NCBI RefSeq assembly: GCF_035989305.1
Contig: NZ_CP108514.1
Coordinates: 3,286,501-3,350,500, forward strand
DNA: 64,000 bases
DNA from: Streptomyces sp. NBC_01233
GTDB taxonomy: Bacteria > Actinomycetota > Actinomycetes > Streptomycetales > Streptomycetaceae
Direction of reading: 5' to 3'
Position 1 is the stretch's first letter. Every line of letters starts with the position of its first letter. The notes beneath the pieces are model-generated. The model was not told the origin of the DNA, ran no database searches, and saw nothing but the letters and a program-made list of their open reading frames with translations. Both the position numbers and the translations under genes were made by a program. Below, one piece after another: positions 14,925 to 24,362 of this stretch.

Positions 14925-17483
14925 GTGCCCGGTGAGAATCTGTCCCGCGACGAGGCCCGCGAGCGGGCCGAGCTGCTGTCCGTCGACGGGTACGAGGTGG
15001 TCCTCGACATCAGGTCCGCGGTGGACGAGGCCGAACCGGCCGAGGGCCCCCGGACCTTCCGCTCGGTGACGACGATCCGCTTCCGGGCCGCGGGCGCCGG
15101 CGGCTCCACGTTCGCGGACCTGATCGCCCCCTCGGTGAACGCCGTGGCCCTGAACGGGCGGGCGCTGGACGTGGCCGCCGTCTTCGACGGGGCGCGGATC
15201 ACCCTGGACGGGCTGGACGCCGAGAACGTCCTGGTGGTCGACGCGAACTGCGCGTACAGCCGGACCGGCGAGGGCCTCCACCGCTTCGTGGACCCGGAGG
15301 ACGGCGAGGTCTACCTCTACACCCAGTACGAGCCGGCCGACGCGCGGCGGGTGTACGCGAACTTCGAGCAGCCGGACCTGAAGGCGCCGTACCGCTTCGA
15401 GGTGGCCGCCCCCGAGGGCTGGCAGGTGTGGAGCAACGGCGCGGAGGAGTCGCGCGAGGCCGGGGTCTGGCGGTTCGCCGAGACCCAGCCGATCTCCACG
15501 TACATCACGTGCGTGGTGGCGGGCCCCTACCACTACGTCACGGACACCTACACGCGCGGGGACCTGACCATCCCGCTGGGCGCGATGTGCCGCAAGGGCC
15601 TGGCGAAGCACTTCGACGCGGACGACGTCTTCCTGGTCACCAAGCAGGGCTTCGACCTCTTCCACGAGATCTTCGACTACCCGTACCCCTTCGGGAAGTA
15701 CGACCAGGCCTTCGTGCCGGAGTACAACCTGGGCGCGATGGAGAACCCGGGGATGGTGACCTTCCGGGAGGAGTACATCTTCCGCGGCAAGGTCACGCAG
15801 GCCTCGTACGAGCGGCGCGCGAACGTCATCCTGCACGAGATGGCGCACATGTGGTTCGGCGACCTCGTCACCATGAAGTGGTGGGACGACCTGTGGCTGA
15901 AGGAGTCCTTCGCGGACTTCATGGGCTCCTTCGGACTCGTCGAGGCCACCCGCTTCGACCAGGCGTGGGTCACCTTCGCCAACAGCCGCAAGGCGTGGGC
16001 CTACCGCGCCGACCAGCTGCCGTCCACGCACCCGATCACGGCCGACATCCGTGACCTGGAGGACGCGAAGCTGAACTTCGACGGCATCACCTACGCCAAG
16101 GGCGCGGCGGTGCTGAAGCAGCTCGTCGCCTACGTGGGCCGGGAGGCGTTCCTGGAGGGCGCGCGGCGCTACTTCAAGGCCAACGCGTACGGGAACACCA
16201 CCCTGGACGACCTGCTCTCGGTCCTCGCGGAGGTCTCCGGGCGGGACATGGCCGAGTGGTCGCGGGCCTGGCTGCAGACGGCCGGCGTGAACGTGCTCAC
16301 CCCGGTGGTGACGTACGACGCCGTCGGGCGCGTGACGGAGCTGGCGGTCGTCCAGGAGGGCGACGAACTGCGGCCGCACCGGGTCGCGGTGGGCCTGTAC
16401 CGGCTGGAGTCCGACGGGACCCTGGTCCGTTACGCGCGGGCCGGGGCGGACGTGTCGGGCGCGCGCACCGTGATCGCGGAGCTGGCGGGCGCGGAACGGC
16501 CCGACCTGGTCCTGGTCAACGACGAGGACCTCACCTACTGCAAGATCCGCTTCGACGAGGGCTCGCTGACCACCCTGCGGGCCCACCTGGGCGACCTGAC
16601 GGACCCCCTCGCCCGGGCCCTGAGCTGGTCGGCCCTGTGGAACCTGACGCGGGACGGCCTGATGCCGGCGCGCGACTTCGTCTCGCTGGTCCTGGCCCAC
16701 GCGGGCCGCGAGACCGACGTCGGCGTCCTGCAGATGCTGCACGCGCAGGCCCTGACCTCGGTCACCCACTACGCGGCACCGGACTGGCGCGAACAGGGCG
16801 GCCGGGAGCTGGCGGCGGGCGCGCTGCACGAACTGCGGCTGGCGGCGCCGGGGTCGGAGCACCAGCTGACCTGGGCCCGCTTCTTCGCGGCGAGCGCGGC
16901 GACGGAGGGCGACTTCCAGCTGCTGCTCGGGCTGCTGGACGGCTCGGCGCAGATCGACGGGCTGGACGTGGACCAGGAGCTGCGCTGGGACTTCCTGCTG
17001 CCGCTGGCCTCGCACGGGGCGGTGGACGAGACGGTGCTCACCGCCGAACTGGCGCGGGACGACACGGCGTCGGGCAAGCGGCACCAGGTGCGGTGCCTGG
17101 CGGCGCGGCCGTCGGAGGCCGTGAAGGACCAGGCGTGGGCGGCGGTCGTCGAATCGGACGCGCTGTCCAACGCACTGGTGGAGGCGACGATCGCGGGCAT
17201 GCAGCAGTCTTCGCAGCGGGGCCTGCTGGCGGCATACGCGGGGCGGTACTTCGAGGTGATCGAGCGGGTGTGGGCGGACCGGTCGATCCAGATCGCGATG
17301 GACGTGGTGAAGGGGCTGTACCCCGCGCTCCAGGACTCCGAGTCCACCGTCTCGGCGACGGACGCCTGGCTGTCGGCCCATGCCGATGCGGCCCCTGCGC
17401 TGCGCCGCCTGGTCCTGGAGTCCCGGGACGACCTGGCCCGAGCCCTGCGCGCCCAGCGCTGCGACGCGGCGGCCGCCGGCTAG
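14925..17483 (+). CDS. pepN: Aminopeptidase N (first copy)
   Basis: An 852-residue M1-family zinc metalloaminopeptidase that removes N-terminal residues from peptides in the cytosol. The exopeptidase motif GAMEN is at residues 270-274, and the zinc site HEMAH (304-308) is followed 18 residues later by the Glu of LWLKE. The C-terminal ERAP1-like helical domain completes the usual length of about 850. GTG 14925 has GAAGGAG five bases upstream and yields MPGENLSRDEARERA, matching the start of the second copy at 26730 (MPGTNLTREEAQQRA). GAMEN is followed by P instead of A and the zinc site is HEMAH rather than HELAH, so the two copies may differ in substrate range. A palindromic repeat follows the stop. 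Confidence 0.93.
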   Translation: MPGENLSRDEARERAELLSVDGYEVVLDIRSAVDEAEPAEGPRTFRSVTTIRFRAAGAGGSTFADLIAPSVNAVALNGRALDVAAVFDGARITLDGLDAENVLVVDANCAYSRTGEGLHRFVDPEDGEVYLYTQYEPADARRVYANFEQPDLKAPYRFEVAAPEGWQVWSNGAEESREAGVWRFAETQPISTYITCVVAGPYHYVTDTYTRGDLTIPLGAMCRKGLAKHFDADDVFLVTKQGFDLFHEIFDYPYPFGKYDQAFVPEYNLGAMENPGMVTFREEYIFRGKVTQASYERRANVILHEMAHMWFGDLVTMKWWDDLWLKESFADFMGSFGLVEATRFDQAWVTFANSRKAWAYRADQLPSTHPITADIRDLEDAKLNFDGITYAKGAAVLKQLVAYVGREAFLEGARRYFKANAYGNTTLDDLLSVLAEVSGRDMAEWSRAWLQTAGVNVLTPVVTYDAVGRVTELAVVQEGDELRPHRVAVGLYRLESDGTLVRYARAGADVSGARTVIAELAGAERPDLVLVNDEDLTYCKIRFDEGSLTTLRAHLGDLTDPLARALSWSALWNLTRDGLMPARDFVSLVLAHAGRETDVGVLQMLHAQALTSVTHYAAPDWREQGGRELAAGALHELRLAAPGSEHQLTWARFFAASAATEGDFQLLLGLLDGSAQIDGLDVDQELRWDFLLPLASHGAVDETVLTAELARDDTASGKRHQVRCLAARPSEAVKDQAWAAVVESDALSNALVEATIAGMQQSSQRGLLAAYAGRYFEVIERVWADRSIQIAMDVVKGLYPALQDSESTVSATDAWLSAHADAAPALRRLVLESRDDLARALRAQRCDAAAAG

Positions 17484-17500
17484 CCCGCGGCGCCGTTGTC

Positions 17501-17590
17501 GGGGACTCCGCCCCCGAACCCCCGCTCCTCGAACGCCGGCCACATCCAGCCTCGCCGGCGTTCGAGGCGCGGGGTCCGGGGCGGAGCCCC
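17501..17590. repeat. Intergenic palindromic repeat, copy 1
   Basis: Inner stem CCTCGAACGCCGGC (17527-17540) pairs perfectly with 17554-17567; outer arms GACTCCGCCCC.. and GGGGCGGAGCCCC extend the fold. A second copy of the same element lies after the other pepN (29388-29504) and differs mainly by A for G in the stem (CCTCAAACGCCGG). Such palindromes recur in Streptomyces intergenic DNA. Here it is the only structure available to terminate pepN. The rest of 17591-17758 shows nothing else recognisable. Confidence 0.75.
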
Positions 17591-17758
17591 AGCAGCGCAG
17601 CCGCGCCCGGGCACCCGCAGCGTGCCCGTGCCGGGTCCCCCGGGCGGCGCCGCACATCGGCAGTCGAACGCCCGTACTTTAGCCCCAGCTTGTCCCGATT
17701 TGCCGACGAGCATGTAACAGGGGTTAGCAAGGCCGTGGCCCGAGGGAATCACCGCGTC

Positions 17759-18721
17759 ATGAACCACAACGCACCCCTCCCCCTCGCCCACCTCACCGGC
17801 AGCCGCCCCCGCGTGCTGACCCTCGCCCAGCTGCGCGAGCACGGCGTCACCGCCTCCGACGCCGCCGAGCGGCCCTGGCAGCAGATCCTGCCGGGGGTGT
17901 TCCTGCTCCACTCCGGGCCCGCGACCAGCGAGGAGCGCCTGCACGCCGCGCTGCTGTACGCGGGACGGCGCGGGGCGGGCGAGGCCATGATCACCGGGCT
18001 GGCGGCGCTCGCCCTGTACCGGTTCGCCTCCGCGCCCGCGCTGCTCGCCCTCTCGCACATCGACGTGCTGGTGCCCGGGACCCGGCGACTGCGCTCCACC
18101 GGGGACGTGCGGATCGTGCGCGCGCACACCCCGCCGCGCTCCCAGGAGGTGACCGGCCTGCCGGTCGCTCCCGTCGCGCGGGCCGTCGCCGACGCCGTCG
18201 CGCAGCTCTCCGACGCCGGCACCGTACGCCGTCTGCTCAGCGAGGCCGTCCGCGGCGGGCACTGTGAACCGGCCGCCGTCGTAAGGGAGCTGACGGTGGC
18301 CCGGCTGCTGAACCGGCCGCACGTGGTCGACGCGGTCGAGTCGCTCCTCGCCGAGGGGCGCGCCATCGCCGAGGACCGGCTGTACCACCTCGTACGGGGC
18401 TACGAGCTGCCCGAGCCCGTGTGGAACGTGGACCTGCGGCTGCCCGGCGGCCCGCACCTCGGCGGGGTGGACGCGTTCTGGCCCGAGCAGTCCGTGGCCC
18501 TGGAGATCGACACGCGCGCCCCGCGCCAGGGCGAGGACGAGGAGTGGTCGGAGTCCGTCCGCAAGCGGGAGACGCTGGAGCGGCTCGGGGTGACCGTCAT
18601 CCACATCACCCCGCGCAAGCTCCGCGACTGGCCCGAGCAGCAGGCCGCGGTCGTCCGGACCGCCCTGACGGCGCCCGGCGACCGCGAGCCCGCCGCCTAT
18701 CTGGTGGTGCTCCCCAGGTGA
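17759..18721 (+). CDS. AbiEi-like N-terminal domain protein with nuclease-like C-terminus
   Basis: A 320-residue protein. Residues about 15-60 (LTLAQLREHGVTASDAAERPWQQILPGVFLL) match the winged-helix N-terminal domain of type IV antitoxins of the AbiEi family, followed by the family's central transcription-regulator-like part. The last 110 residues (LGGVDAFWPEQSVALEID ... RKRETLERLGVTVIHITP) look like a DUF559/Vsr-type endonuclease fold. No AbiEii nucleotidyltransferase toxin gene is adjacent, so it is an orphan. Such proteins are frequent in actinobacteria and their role is unknown. Its last 25 bases overlap the 3' end of the convergent gene. Confidence 0.65.
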   Translation: MNHNAPLPLAHLTGSRPRVLTLAQLREHGVTASDAAERPWQQILPGVFLLHSGPATSEERLHAALLYAGRRGAGEAMITGLAALALYRFASAPALLALSHIDVLVPGTRRLRSTGDVRIVRAHTPPRSQEVTGLPVAPVARAVADAVAQLSDAGTVRRLLSEAVRGGHCEPAAVVRELTVARLLNRPHVVDAVESLLAEGRAIAEDRLYHLVRGYELPEPVWNVDLRLPGGPHLGGVDAFWPEQSVALEIDTRAPRQGEDEEWSESVRKRETLERLGVTVIHITPRKLRDWPEQQAAVVRTALTAPGDREPAAYLVVLPR

Positions 18722-19590
18722 GGCGAGTACTCCGGGGTGCTCCAGAGCAGCCGCCCCGGATGCAGGCCCTCCACCACCGACTCCACCCGGAAGCGGGTGC
18801 GGCGGCTCCCGTCGGCCCCGAACTCGGTCTCGGCCCGGCCGCTCAACTGGAGGACCGCCCCGCTCTCCCAGTCCGGGAAGAGCAGCCCCGCCCGCGGGTC
18901 GGCCGTCAGGTTCCCCAGGGTCAGGAACATGGCGTTGCCCGCGTAGTCCGGCCAGGCCAGCTCGGTGGGCGAGAGCACCTCGACGAAGCCGGGCAGCCCG
19001 CCGCGGTGACTGGCGTCGACTCCGTCCGCCTCCGCGGTGGTGGCGACGAAGAAGGTGTCGGCGGCGCGGACGGCCCGTTCCTGGCCGGGGGTGAGAGCGG
19101 ACCCGCGCCACAGGACGCCGGCTCCTTGCGCGGCGAGCTCCAGGGGCTGCCGTTTCTGCAGGTACTTGGGGCAGTTGGCGAAGACCTGCTCGGCCCGGAC
19201 CGCGAATCCGCGACCGGTCGTCTCCAGGGTCCCGTTCAGCCTCATCCGGCGCCGGGTGCGCGGGTCGAGCGCGATGGTGCCGACCCGGGTCCCGTCCGTG
19301 GCCAGCGCGCCTGCGAGCGGATCACCGGCCGGCAGTCCGCCGGCGACCGTGATCCGGTCCGGCCCGGTGGCCCGTACGAAGCCCGGCGGACCGGTGAACA
19401 GGGAGGCCCACATCCGCCCCGCGGCGTCGGCCGCGCCGACGACGAGGTGCGGCTGGAGCCCGAGGAAGGCCGCGGCGACGTCCCGGACTCCCGTGCCGAT
19501 CGAGCGGCCGACGTGCTCGGCGAGCTCCCGCACACCGACCCGCTCCTGCACGGCCAGCGCGCCCCAGTGGTACGCCTGTGCCCCGGACAT
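18697..19590 (-). CDS. Pyridoxamine 5'-phosphate oxidase-family flavin protein
   Basis: A 297-residue protein with a split-barrel FMN-binding fold. Visible: FFVATTAEADGVDASHRGG and GNAMFLTLGNLTADPRAGLLF near the C-terminus, typical of the PNPOx-like domain that binds FMN (the DASHRGG and NxxxNL segments contact the cofactor). An N-terminal half of similar size (LGLQPHLVVGAADAAGRMWA) looks like a second, degenerate copy. Members act as oxidoreductases or haem/F420-linked reductases; the substrate is unknown. The ATG at 19590 overlaps the last base of the upstream stop (TGATG), so it is translationally coupled to the VOC gene. Confidence 0.8.
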   Translation of the reverse strand: MSGAQAYHWGALAVQERVGVRELAEHVGRSIGTGVRDVAAAFLGLQPHLVVGAADAAGRMWASLFTGPPGFVRATGPDRITVAGGLPAGDPLAGALATDGTRVGTIALDPRTRRRMRLNGTLETTGRGFAVRAEQVFANCPKYLQKRQPLELAAQGAGVLWRGSALTPGQERAVRAADTFFVATTAEADGVDASHRGGLPGFVEVLSPTELAWPDYAGNAMFLTLGNLTADPRAGLLFPDWESGAVLQLSGRAETEFGADGSRRTRFRVESVVEGLHPGRLLWSTPEYSPHLGSTTR

Positions 19591-20048
19591 CAGAAGAAGC
19601 CGCAGGTCGGTGCGGATTCCACGGGGGCGGGTGCGCCCTCGGCCCCGGCCGGTACGGAGATCTCCAGGCGGGTCCCGTCGGGGTCGTGGAAGAAGATGCC
19701 GCCGGACGCCGCCCCCTCGCCGTGGGCGACGACGCCCTCGTACGCGAACGCGACGCCCAGGTCGCGCAGTCGCGCCTCGTACCCCCGCACCTCCTCGATC
19801 GCACCGGCGGAGAACGCCAGGTGGTGCAGTCCGGCCGCGGTCGGGACGTACGCCCCGTCGGCCTGCTCCCACGGGGCGAGGACGAGCTCGCCGTCCTGGC
19901 CGAGGAAGGCGAAGCGGCGGTCCTCCTCCTTGCCCTCACCCAGTACCTGGAAGTCGAGGGCGTCCCGGTAGAAGGCGAGCGAACGGTCCAGATCGGTCAC
20001 GTTGAGGCCCACGTGTCCGGTGCGGAGCCTGCTGATGGCGGTCGTCAT
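19590..20048 (-). CDS. VOC-family (glyoxalase/dioxygenase fold) protein
   Basis: A 152-residue single-domain vicinal-oxygen-chelate protein. The pattern HVGLNVTDLDRSLAFYRD (residues 12-29) and the C-terminal GIFFHDPDGTRLEI carry the His and Glu metal ligands; LHHLAFSA supplies another His. Members include glyoxalases, extradiol dioxygenases and resistance proteins; function here is not known. ATG 20048 has GGAAGGA upstream. It forms an operon with the flavin protein at 18697 and is divergent from the CGNR gene at 20182. Confidence 0.85.
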   Translation of the reverse strand: MTTAISRLRTGHVGLNVTDLDRSLAFYRDALDFQVLGEGKEEDRRFAFLGQDGELVLAPWEQADGAYVPTAAGLHHLAFSAGAIEEVRGYEARLRDLGVAFAYEGVVAHGEGAASGGIFFHDPDGTRLEISVPAGAEGAPAPVESAPTCGFF

Positions 20049-20083
20049 GACGGGTCCTTCCCCGAAAGCGGCATGCGAAGATT

Positions 20084-20115
20084 TCTAACCTTCTAAATCG
20101 AGATTACGGGTTAGA
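20084..20115. promoter_or_regulatory. Candidate operator in the VOC / CGNR divergent promoter
   Basis: TCTAACC (20084-20090) and GGTTAGA (20109-20115) form an inverted repeat with an 18-base spacer in the AT-richer part of the divergent intergenic region. A third GGTTAG lies at about 20149-20154. The CGNR protein encoded beside it is the obvious candidate regulator. Confidence 0.45.
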
Positions 20116-20181
20116 CCGAGAGGCGTCAACCGTTCACGTACTCTTGAGGGGTTAGCGACCTGACCAGGAGACGAGACGGAC

Positions 20182-20742
20182 ATGACGGCGGCGGACCCAC
20201 GACCCCTGACCGGGGAGCCGGTCGCGCTCGACCTGCTCAACACCCGCTGGGTGATCGACGGCGAGCCGCAGGACCTCTTCGCCGGGGCGGCGGGGCTGAC
20301 CCGGGTGCAGGGGCTCGCGGTCTGGCTGGAGAGCACCGGCCTGGCCGGCCGCTTCCGCGCCGACGCCGCGACCCTCGTCCACCTGCTGACCGCGCGCGAG
20401 GCGCTGGCCCGCGCGGTCGCGGACCCGGCCGACGAGAGCGCCCGTACGCTGGTCGACGCCGTGCTGGAACACGGGCGGATCCGTGCCACCCTGACCGCCG
20501 AGGGCCCGGGCGAGCGCGCCGAGTTCGACGACCCGACCTGGGGTCCGGCCTGGACGGCGGCCCGGGACTACCTGGAACTGCTGGGCTCCGCGCCCGAGCG
20601 GATCCGCAAGTGCGCGTCCGAGACGTGCGTCCTGCACTTCCACGACGTCTCGCGCAACGGCACCCGGCGCTGGTGCTCGATGGCCGCCTGCGGAAACCGG
20701 GCGAAGGCCTCGCGCCACTACGCGCGCACGCGCGAGCGCTGA
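20182..20742 (+). CDS. CGNR zinc-finger (ABATE domain) protein
   Basis: A 186-residue protein with an N-terminal ABATE stress-response-like domain (LDLLNTRWVIDGEPQDLFAG) and a C-terminal CGNR zinc finger: IRKCASETCVLHFHDVS then WCSMAACGNRAKASRHYAR. The four Cys coordinate zinc and the CGNR helix is thought to bind DNA; family members are predicted transcription regulators. It is divergent from the VOC/flavin operon, which is the usual genomic setting for a local regulator. ATG 20182 has GGAG upstream. Confidence 0.85.
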   Translation: MTAADPRPLTGEPVALDLLNTRWVIDGEPQDLFAGAAGLTRVQGLAVWLESTGLAGRFRADAATLVHLLTAREALARAVADPADESARTLVDAVLEHGRIRATLTAEGPGERAEFDDPTWGPAWTAARDYLELLGSAPERIRKCASETCVLHFHDVSRNGTRRWCSMAACGNRAKASRHYARTRER

Positions 20743-21015
20743 GCGGGCGAAATCTGTCACACCCGAACCGGGGCGCGATCGCGCTCCGGCACTGACGCAT
20801 GGCCACCAAGTCGATAAATCAACTCTCCAGCCCCTGAGGTTCGCACCACTGTGCCCCGGTACGGCCGCGCTGGCGCATATCCCGCGCTGGCGAGAGTCCG
20901 CCATGACAGGTCTCGGTCAATGACAACTCTCCCCAAAGAGCTGTCGCGTGAGGAAAGCTGACCGGTCATCCGGCACCGAAATCCGGACCGTATCTTTCAC
21001 TTACCAGGGATGCTG

Positions 21016-24000
21016 ATGACCCTCGAATCCCCCAGCTCCATACCCGGGGCCAGACGCGTCGCCCGCGTCGCGGCCGCGGCCGGCCTGGTCGCCGCCCTCG
21101 CGGCCACCGGCGCCGGGCCCGTGTTCGCGGCGACCGGCGCGGACACCCCGGGCACCACGCCGGCGGTCAAGTCCGCCGACCAGAAGCTCGGTTCGGCCGA
21201 CGCCGAGCTGCTCCAGGAGGCCAAGGCCAAGGGTGACGCGAACGTCACCGTCATGGTCGCGACCGCCCCCGGCCAGACCAAGCAGGTGGCCGAACAGCTC
21301 GACGCCGTGCAGGGCGCCTCGGTGGGCCAGACGTACGACAACCTCGGTTACGTCCGCGCCACCCTGCCCACCGGCAAGGCGGAGGCCGCGCTGAAGGCGG
21401 CCGCCAAGCTGTCCTCGGTGCACGGAATCGACCTGCGGCACGAGATCCAGCTGCCGGACCCCCGTCCCGACGCCAAGGGCGAGTCGGGCGCGGTCAAGAA
21501 GACCGCCGCCGAGACGTACGCGGCGCCGGACAAGAACACCCCGGCGAAGAACCCGTACAACCCGTCCTTCGAGACGGGCGCGGTCGATTTCGTCAAGAAC
21601 AACCCGCAGGCCGACGGCCGCGGCGTGACCATCGGCATCATGGACTCGGGCGTCGACCTCGGCCACCCGGCCCTGCAGAAGACCACCACCGGCGAGCGCA
21701 AGATCGTCGACTGGGTGACGGCCACCGACCCGATCACCGACGGCGACGCCACCTGGCGCGCCCAGATCACCCCGGTCACCTCCGCCGGCGGCACCTTCGC
21801 CGCGGGCGGCCAGAGCTGGAAGGCCCCCGAGGGCACCTTCCAGTGGAGCCGGTTCAGCGAGTCGATCACCGCCAACGGCGACATGAAGGGCGACGCCAAC
21901 CGGGACGGGGACACCACCGACCGGTTCGGCCTGCTCTACGACGTCGCCGCCGGCACCGTCCGCGTCGACACCGACCAGGACGGCGACTTCACGAACAACG
22001 AGCCGATGAAGCCGTACAAGGACGGCTACCAGATCGGCTACTTCGGCACGGACAACCCGGCGACCGACGTCGCCGAGCGCATCCCGTTCGTGATCGAGAT
22101 CCGCAAGGACGTCCCGATGGACCCGCTGGGCGGTGACTGGGTCGGCAAGAAGGCCGACTTCGTCAACGTCGGCATCATCGAGTCCGAGCACGGCACGCAC
22201 GTCGCCGGCATCACCGCCGCCAACAGCCTCTTCGGCGGCAAGATGAACGGCGAGGCGCCCGGCGCGAAGCTCGTCTCCTCGCGCGCCTGCTCCTGGTCCG
22301 GCGGCTGCACCAACATCGCGCTGACCGAGGGCATGATCGACCTGGTCGTCAACCGCGGCGTGGACATCGTCAACATGTCCATCGGCGGTCTGCCGGCGCT
22401 GAACGACGGCAACAACGCCCGCTCCGAGCTCTACAAGAACCTCATCGACACCTACGGTGTCCAGCTCGTCATCTCGGCGGGCAACGAGGGCCCCGGTGTC
22501 AACACCATCGGCGACCCCGGCCTCGCGGACAAGGTCATCTCCGTGGGCGCCGCGGTCTCCAAGGAGACCTGGGCGGCCAACTACGGCTCCGGCGTGGCCA
22601 AGAAGTACAACATGTTCCCCTTCTCCTCGCGCGGTCCGCGTGAGGACGGCGGCTTCACGCCGACCATCACCGCCCCCGGCGCGGCCATCAACACCATCCA
22701 GACCTGGCTGCCCGGCGCGCCCGTGAAGGAGGCCGGCTACACCCTGCCGGCCGGTTACGGCATGCTCCAGGGCACCTCGATGTCCTCGCCGCAGGCGGCG
22801 GGCGCCAGCGCCCTGCTGATCTCGGCCGCCAAGCAGCAGAACATCAAGCTGACCCCGGCGAGCCTGCGCGTGGCGCTCACCAGCACCGCGAAGAAGATCG
22901 ACGACGTCCCGGCGCACGCCCAGGGCTCCGGCCTGATCAACGTCCCCGGCGCGTGGGAGTCCATCCAGCGCGACGCGAAGGCCAACGAGTTCACCGTCAA
23001 GGCGCCGGTCGACACCGCGATCGACCAGTTCCTGAAGACCCCGGGCTTCGGCACCGGCCTCTACGACCGCGAGGGCGGCCTCAAGGTCGGCCAGAAGAAG
23101 GTCTACAACGTCGTCGTCACCCGCACCACGGGCGTGAAGTACGGCACCCGGCACAACCTGAGCTGGCGCAACAACGACGGCACCTTCAAGGTCATCGGCG
23201 GCTACGACTACGTCACCCTGCCGCTGAACAAGCCCGTCACCATCAAGGTCGAGGCCAAGGCCACGTCGGGCGGCGTCCACAGCGGCATCCTGCAGCTGGA
23301 CGACGAGACCACCGAGGGCATCGACAAGCAGATCCTGACGACCGTCGTCGCGGCCAGCCCGCTGACCGCGCCGTCGTTCACGCTCTCGGACACCTCCTCC
23401 GTGCAGCGCAACAGCCACAAGTCGTACTTCGTCACCGTGCCGCAGGGCGCGAAGACGCTGGAGGTCGCCCTCGGCGGTCTCCAGCCGGGCAGCCAGACGC
23501 GCTTCATCTCGATCCACCCGTACGGTGTGGGTGTCGAGGACAGCGCGACCACCCAGTGCTACCCGAACTACGACAACCCGGCCAACACCTGCCGCCCCGA
23601 CCTGCGCTCGTACGCCGAGCCGCAGCCGGGCGTCTGGGAGATCGAGGTCGAGTCGCGCCGTACGTCGCCGCTGCTCGACAACCCGTTCAAGCTGGACGTC
23701 TCCGTCCTCGGCGCGGGCTTCGATCCGGCGGTCAAGGTCCTCCCCGAGGTCAAGCAGGGCACCCCGGCGCCGGTCCAGTGGACCGTCAAGAACGACGCCG
23801 CGGCCATCTCCGGCGGCAAGCTCAAGGGCGGCCCGCTCGGCTCCGCGAAGGTCGCCAAGCCGACCATCGCGAACGGTGAGACCCAGACCTCCGAGGTCAC
23901 GATCGGCGAGGGCGTCTCCCGCCTCGACGTCGCCATCGGCAAGGTCTCCGACACCGGTGCGGACCTCGACCTCGAGGTCTACAAGGACGGCGTCAAGGTC

Positions 24001-24339
24001 GGCTCCTCCGCCGACGGCGACTCCGAGGAGGCCGTGAGCCTGGTCAACCCGGCCGCGGGCACCTACAGCGTCAAGGTCATCGGCTACGCGGTCCCGGCCG
24101 GCACCACCACGTACGACTACCGCGACGTGTACTTCTCGGCCGCCCTGGGCTCCGTCCAGGTCGACGAGGCCGCCGCGGTGAACCTCGCCAACGGCGCCTC
24201 GGCGTCCGTCTCGGCGAACGTCCTGGTCAACAGCGCGGCCCCCGAGGGCCGGCAGTTCTTCGGCCAGGTCCAGCTGCTCAACGCCCGCGGCACCGCCGCC
24301 GGCACCGGCAGCGTGCAGATCGAGAAGGTCCTCCCGTAA
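21016..24339 (+). CDS. Secreted subtilisin-like protease (tripeptidyl aminopeptidase type, S8)
   Basis: An 1107-residue secreted serine protease. A Tat/Sec-like signal occupies residues 1 to about 38 (PGARRVARVAAAAG... cleavage near VFAA). The S8 catalytic triad is Asp210 (IMDSGVD), His392 (EHGTHVAG) and Ser588 (QGTSMSSPQAAG), with Asn490 (SAGNEGPG) for the oxyanion hole. The 182-residue gap between Asp and His is far longer than in subtilisin and resembles tripeptidyl peptidase II. It contains two Asp-rich loops (GDANRDGDTTD near 295 and DTDQDGDFTNNE near 317) that look like calcium sites. The C-terminal 450 residues are beta-rich. The start is set at ATG 21016 because AGGGA precedes it by five bases. 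The 273 bases upstream hold no gene, only the promoter region. Confidence 0.9.
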   Translation: MTLESPSSIPGARRVARVAAAAGLVAALAATGAGPVFAATGADTPGTTPAVKSADQKLGSADAELLQEAKAKGDANVTVMVATAPGQTKQVAEQLDAVQGASVGQTYDNLGYVRATLPTGKAEAALKAAAKLSSVHGIDLRHEIQLPDPRPDAKGESGAVKKTAAETYAAPDKNTPAKNPYNPSFETGAVDFVKNNPQADGRGVTIGIMDSGVDLGHPALQKTTTGERKIVDWVTATDPITDGDATWRAQITPVTSAGGTFAAGGQSWKAPEGTFQWSRFSESITANGDMKGDANRDGDTTDRFGLLYDVAAGTVRVDTDQDGDFTNNEPMKPYKDGYQIGYFGTDNPATDVAERIPFVIEIRKDVPMDPLGGDWVGKKADFVNVGIIESEHGTHVAGITAANSLFGGKMNGEAPGAKLVSSRACSWSGGCTNIALTEGMIDLVVNRGVDIVNMSIGGLPALNDGNNARSELYKNLIDTYGVQLVISAGNEGPGVNTIGDPGLADKVISVGAAVSKETWAANYGSGVAKKYNMFPFSSRGPREDGGFTPTITAPGAAINTIQTWLPGAPVKEAGYTLPAGYGMLQGTSMSSPQAAGASALLISAAKQQNIKLTPASLRVALTSTAKKIDDVPAHAQGSGLINVPGAWESIQRDAKANEFTVKAPVDTAIDQFLKTPGFGTGLYDREGGLKVGQKKVYNVVVTRTTGVKYGTRHNLSWRNNDGTFKVIGGYDYVTLPLNKPVTIKVEAKATSGGVHSGILQLDDETTEGIDKQILTTVVAASPLTAPSFTLSDTSSVQRNSHKSYFVTVPQGAKTLEVALGGLQPGSQTRFISIHPYGVGVEDSATTQCYPNYDNPANTCRPDLRSYAEPQPGVWEIEVESRRTSPLLDNPFKLDVSVLGAGFDPAVKVLPEVKQGTPAPVQWTVKNDAAAISGGKLKGGPLGSAKVAKPTIANGETQTSEVTIGEGVSRLDVAIGKVSDTGADLDLEVYKDGVKVGSSADGDSEEAVSLVNPAAGTYSVKVIGYAVPAGTTTYDYRDVYFSAALGSVQVDEAAAVNLANGASASVSANVLVNSAAPEGRQFFGQVQLLNARGTAAGTGSVQIEKVLP

Positions 24340-24362
24340 CCCGGTAGGAACCCGAGACGACA

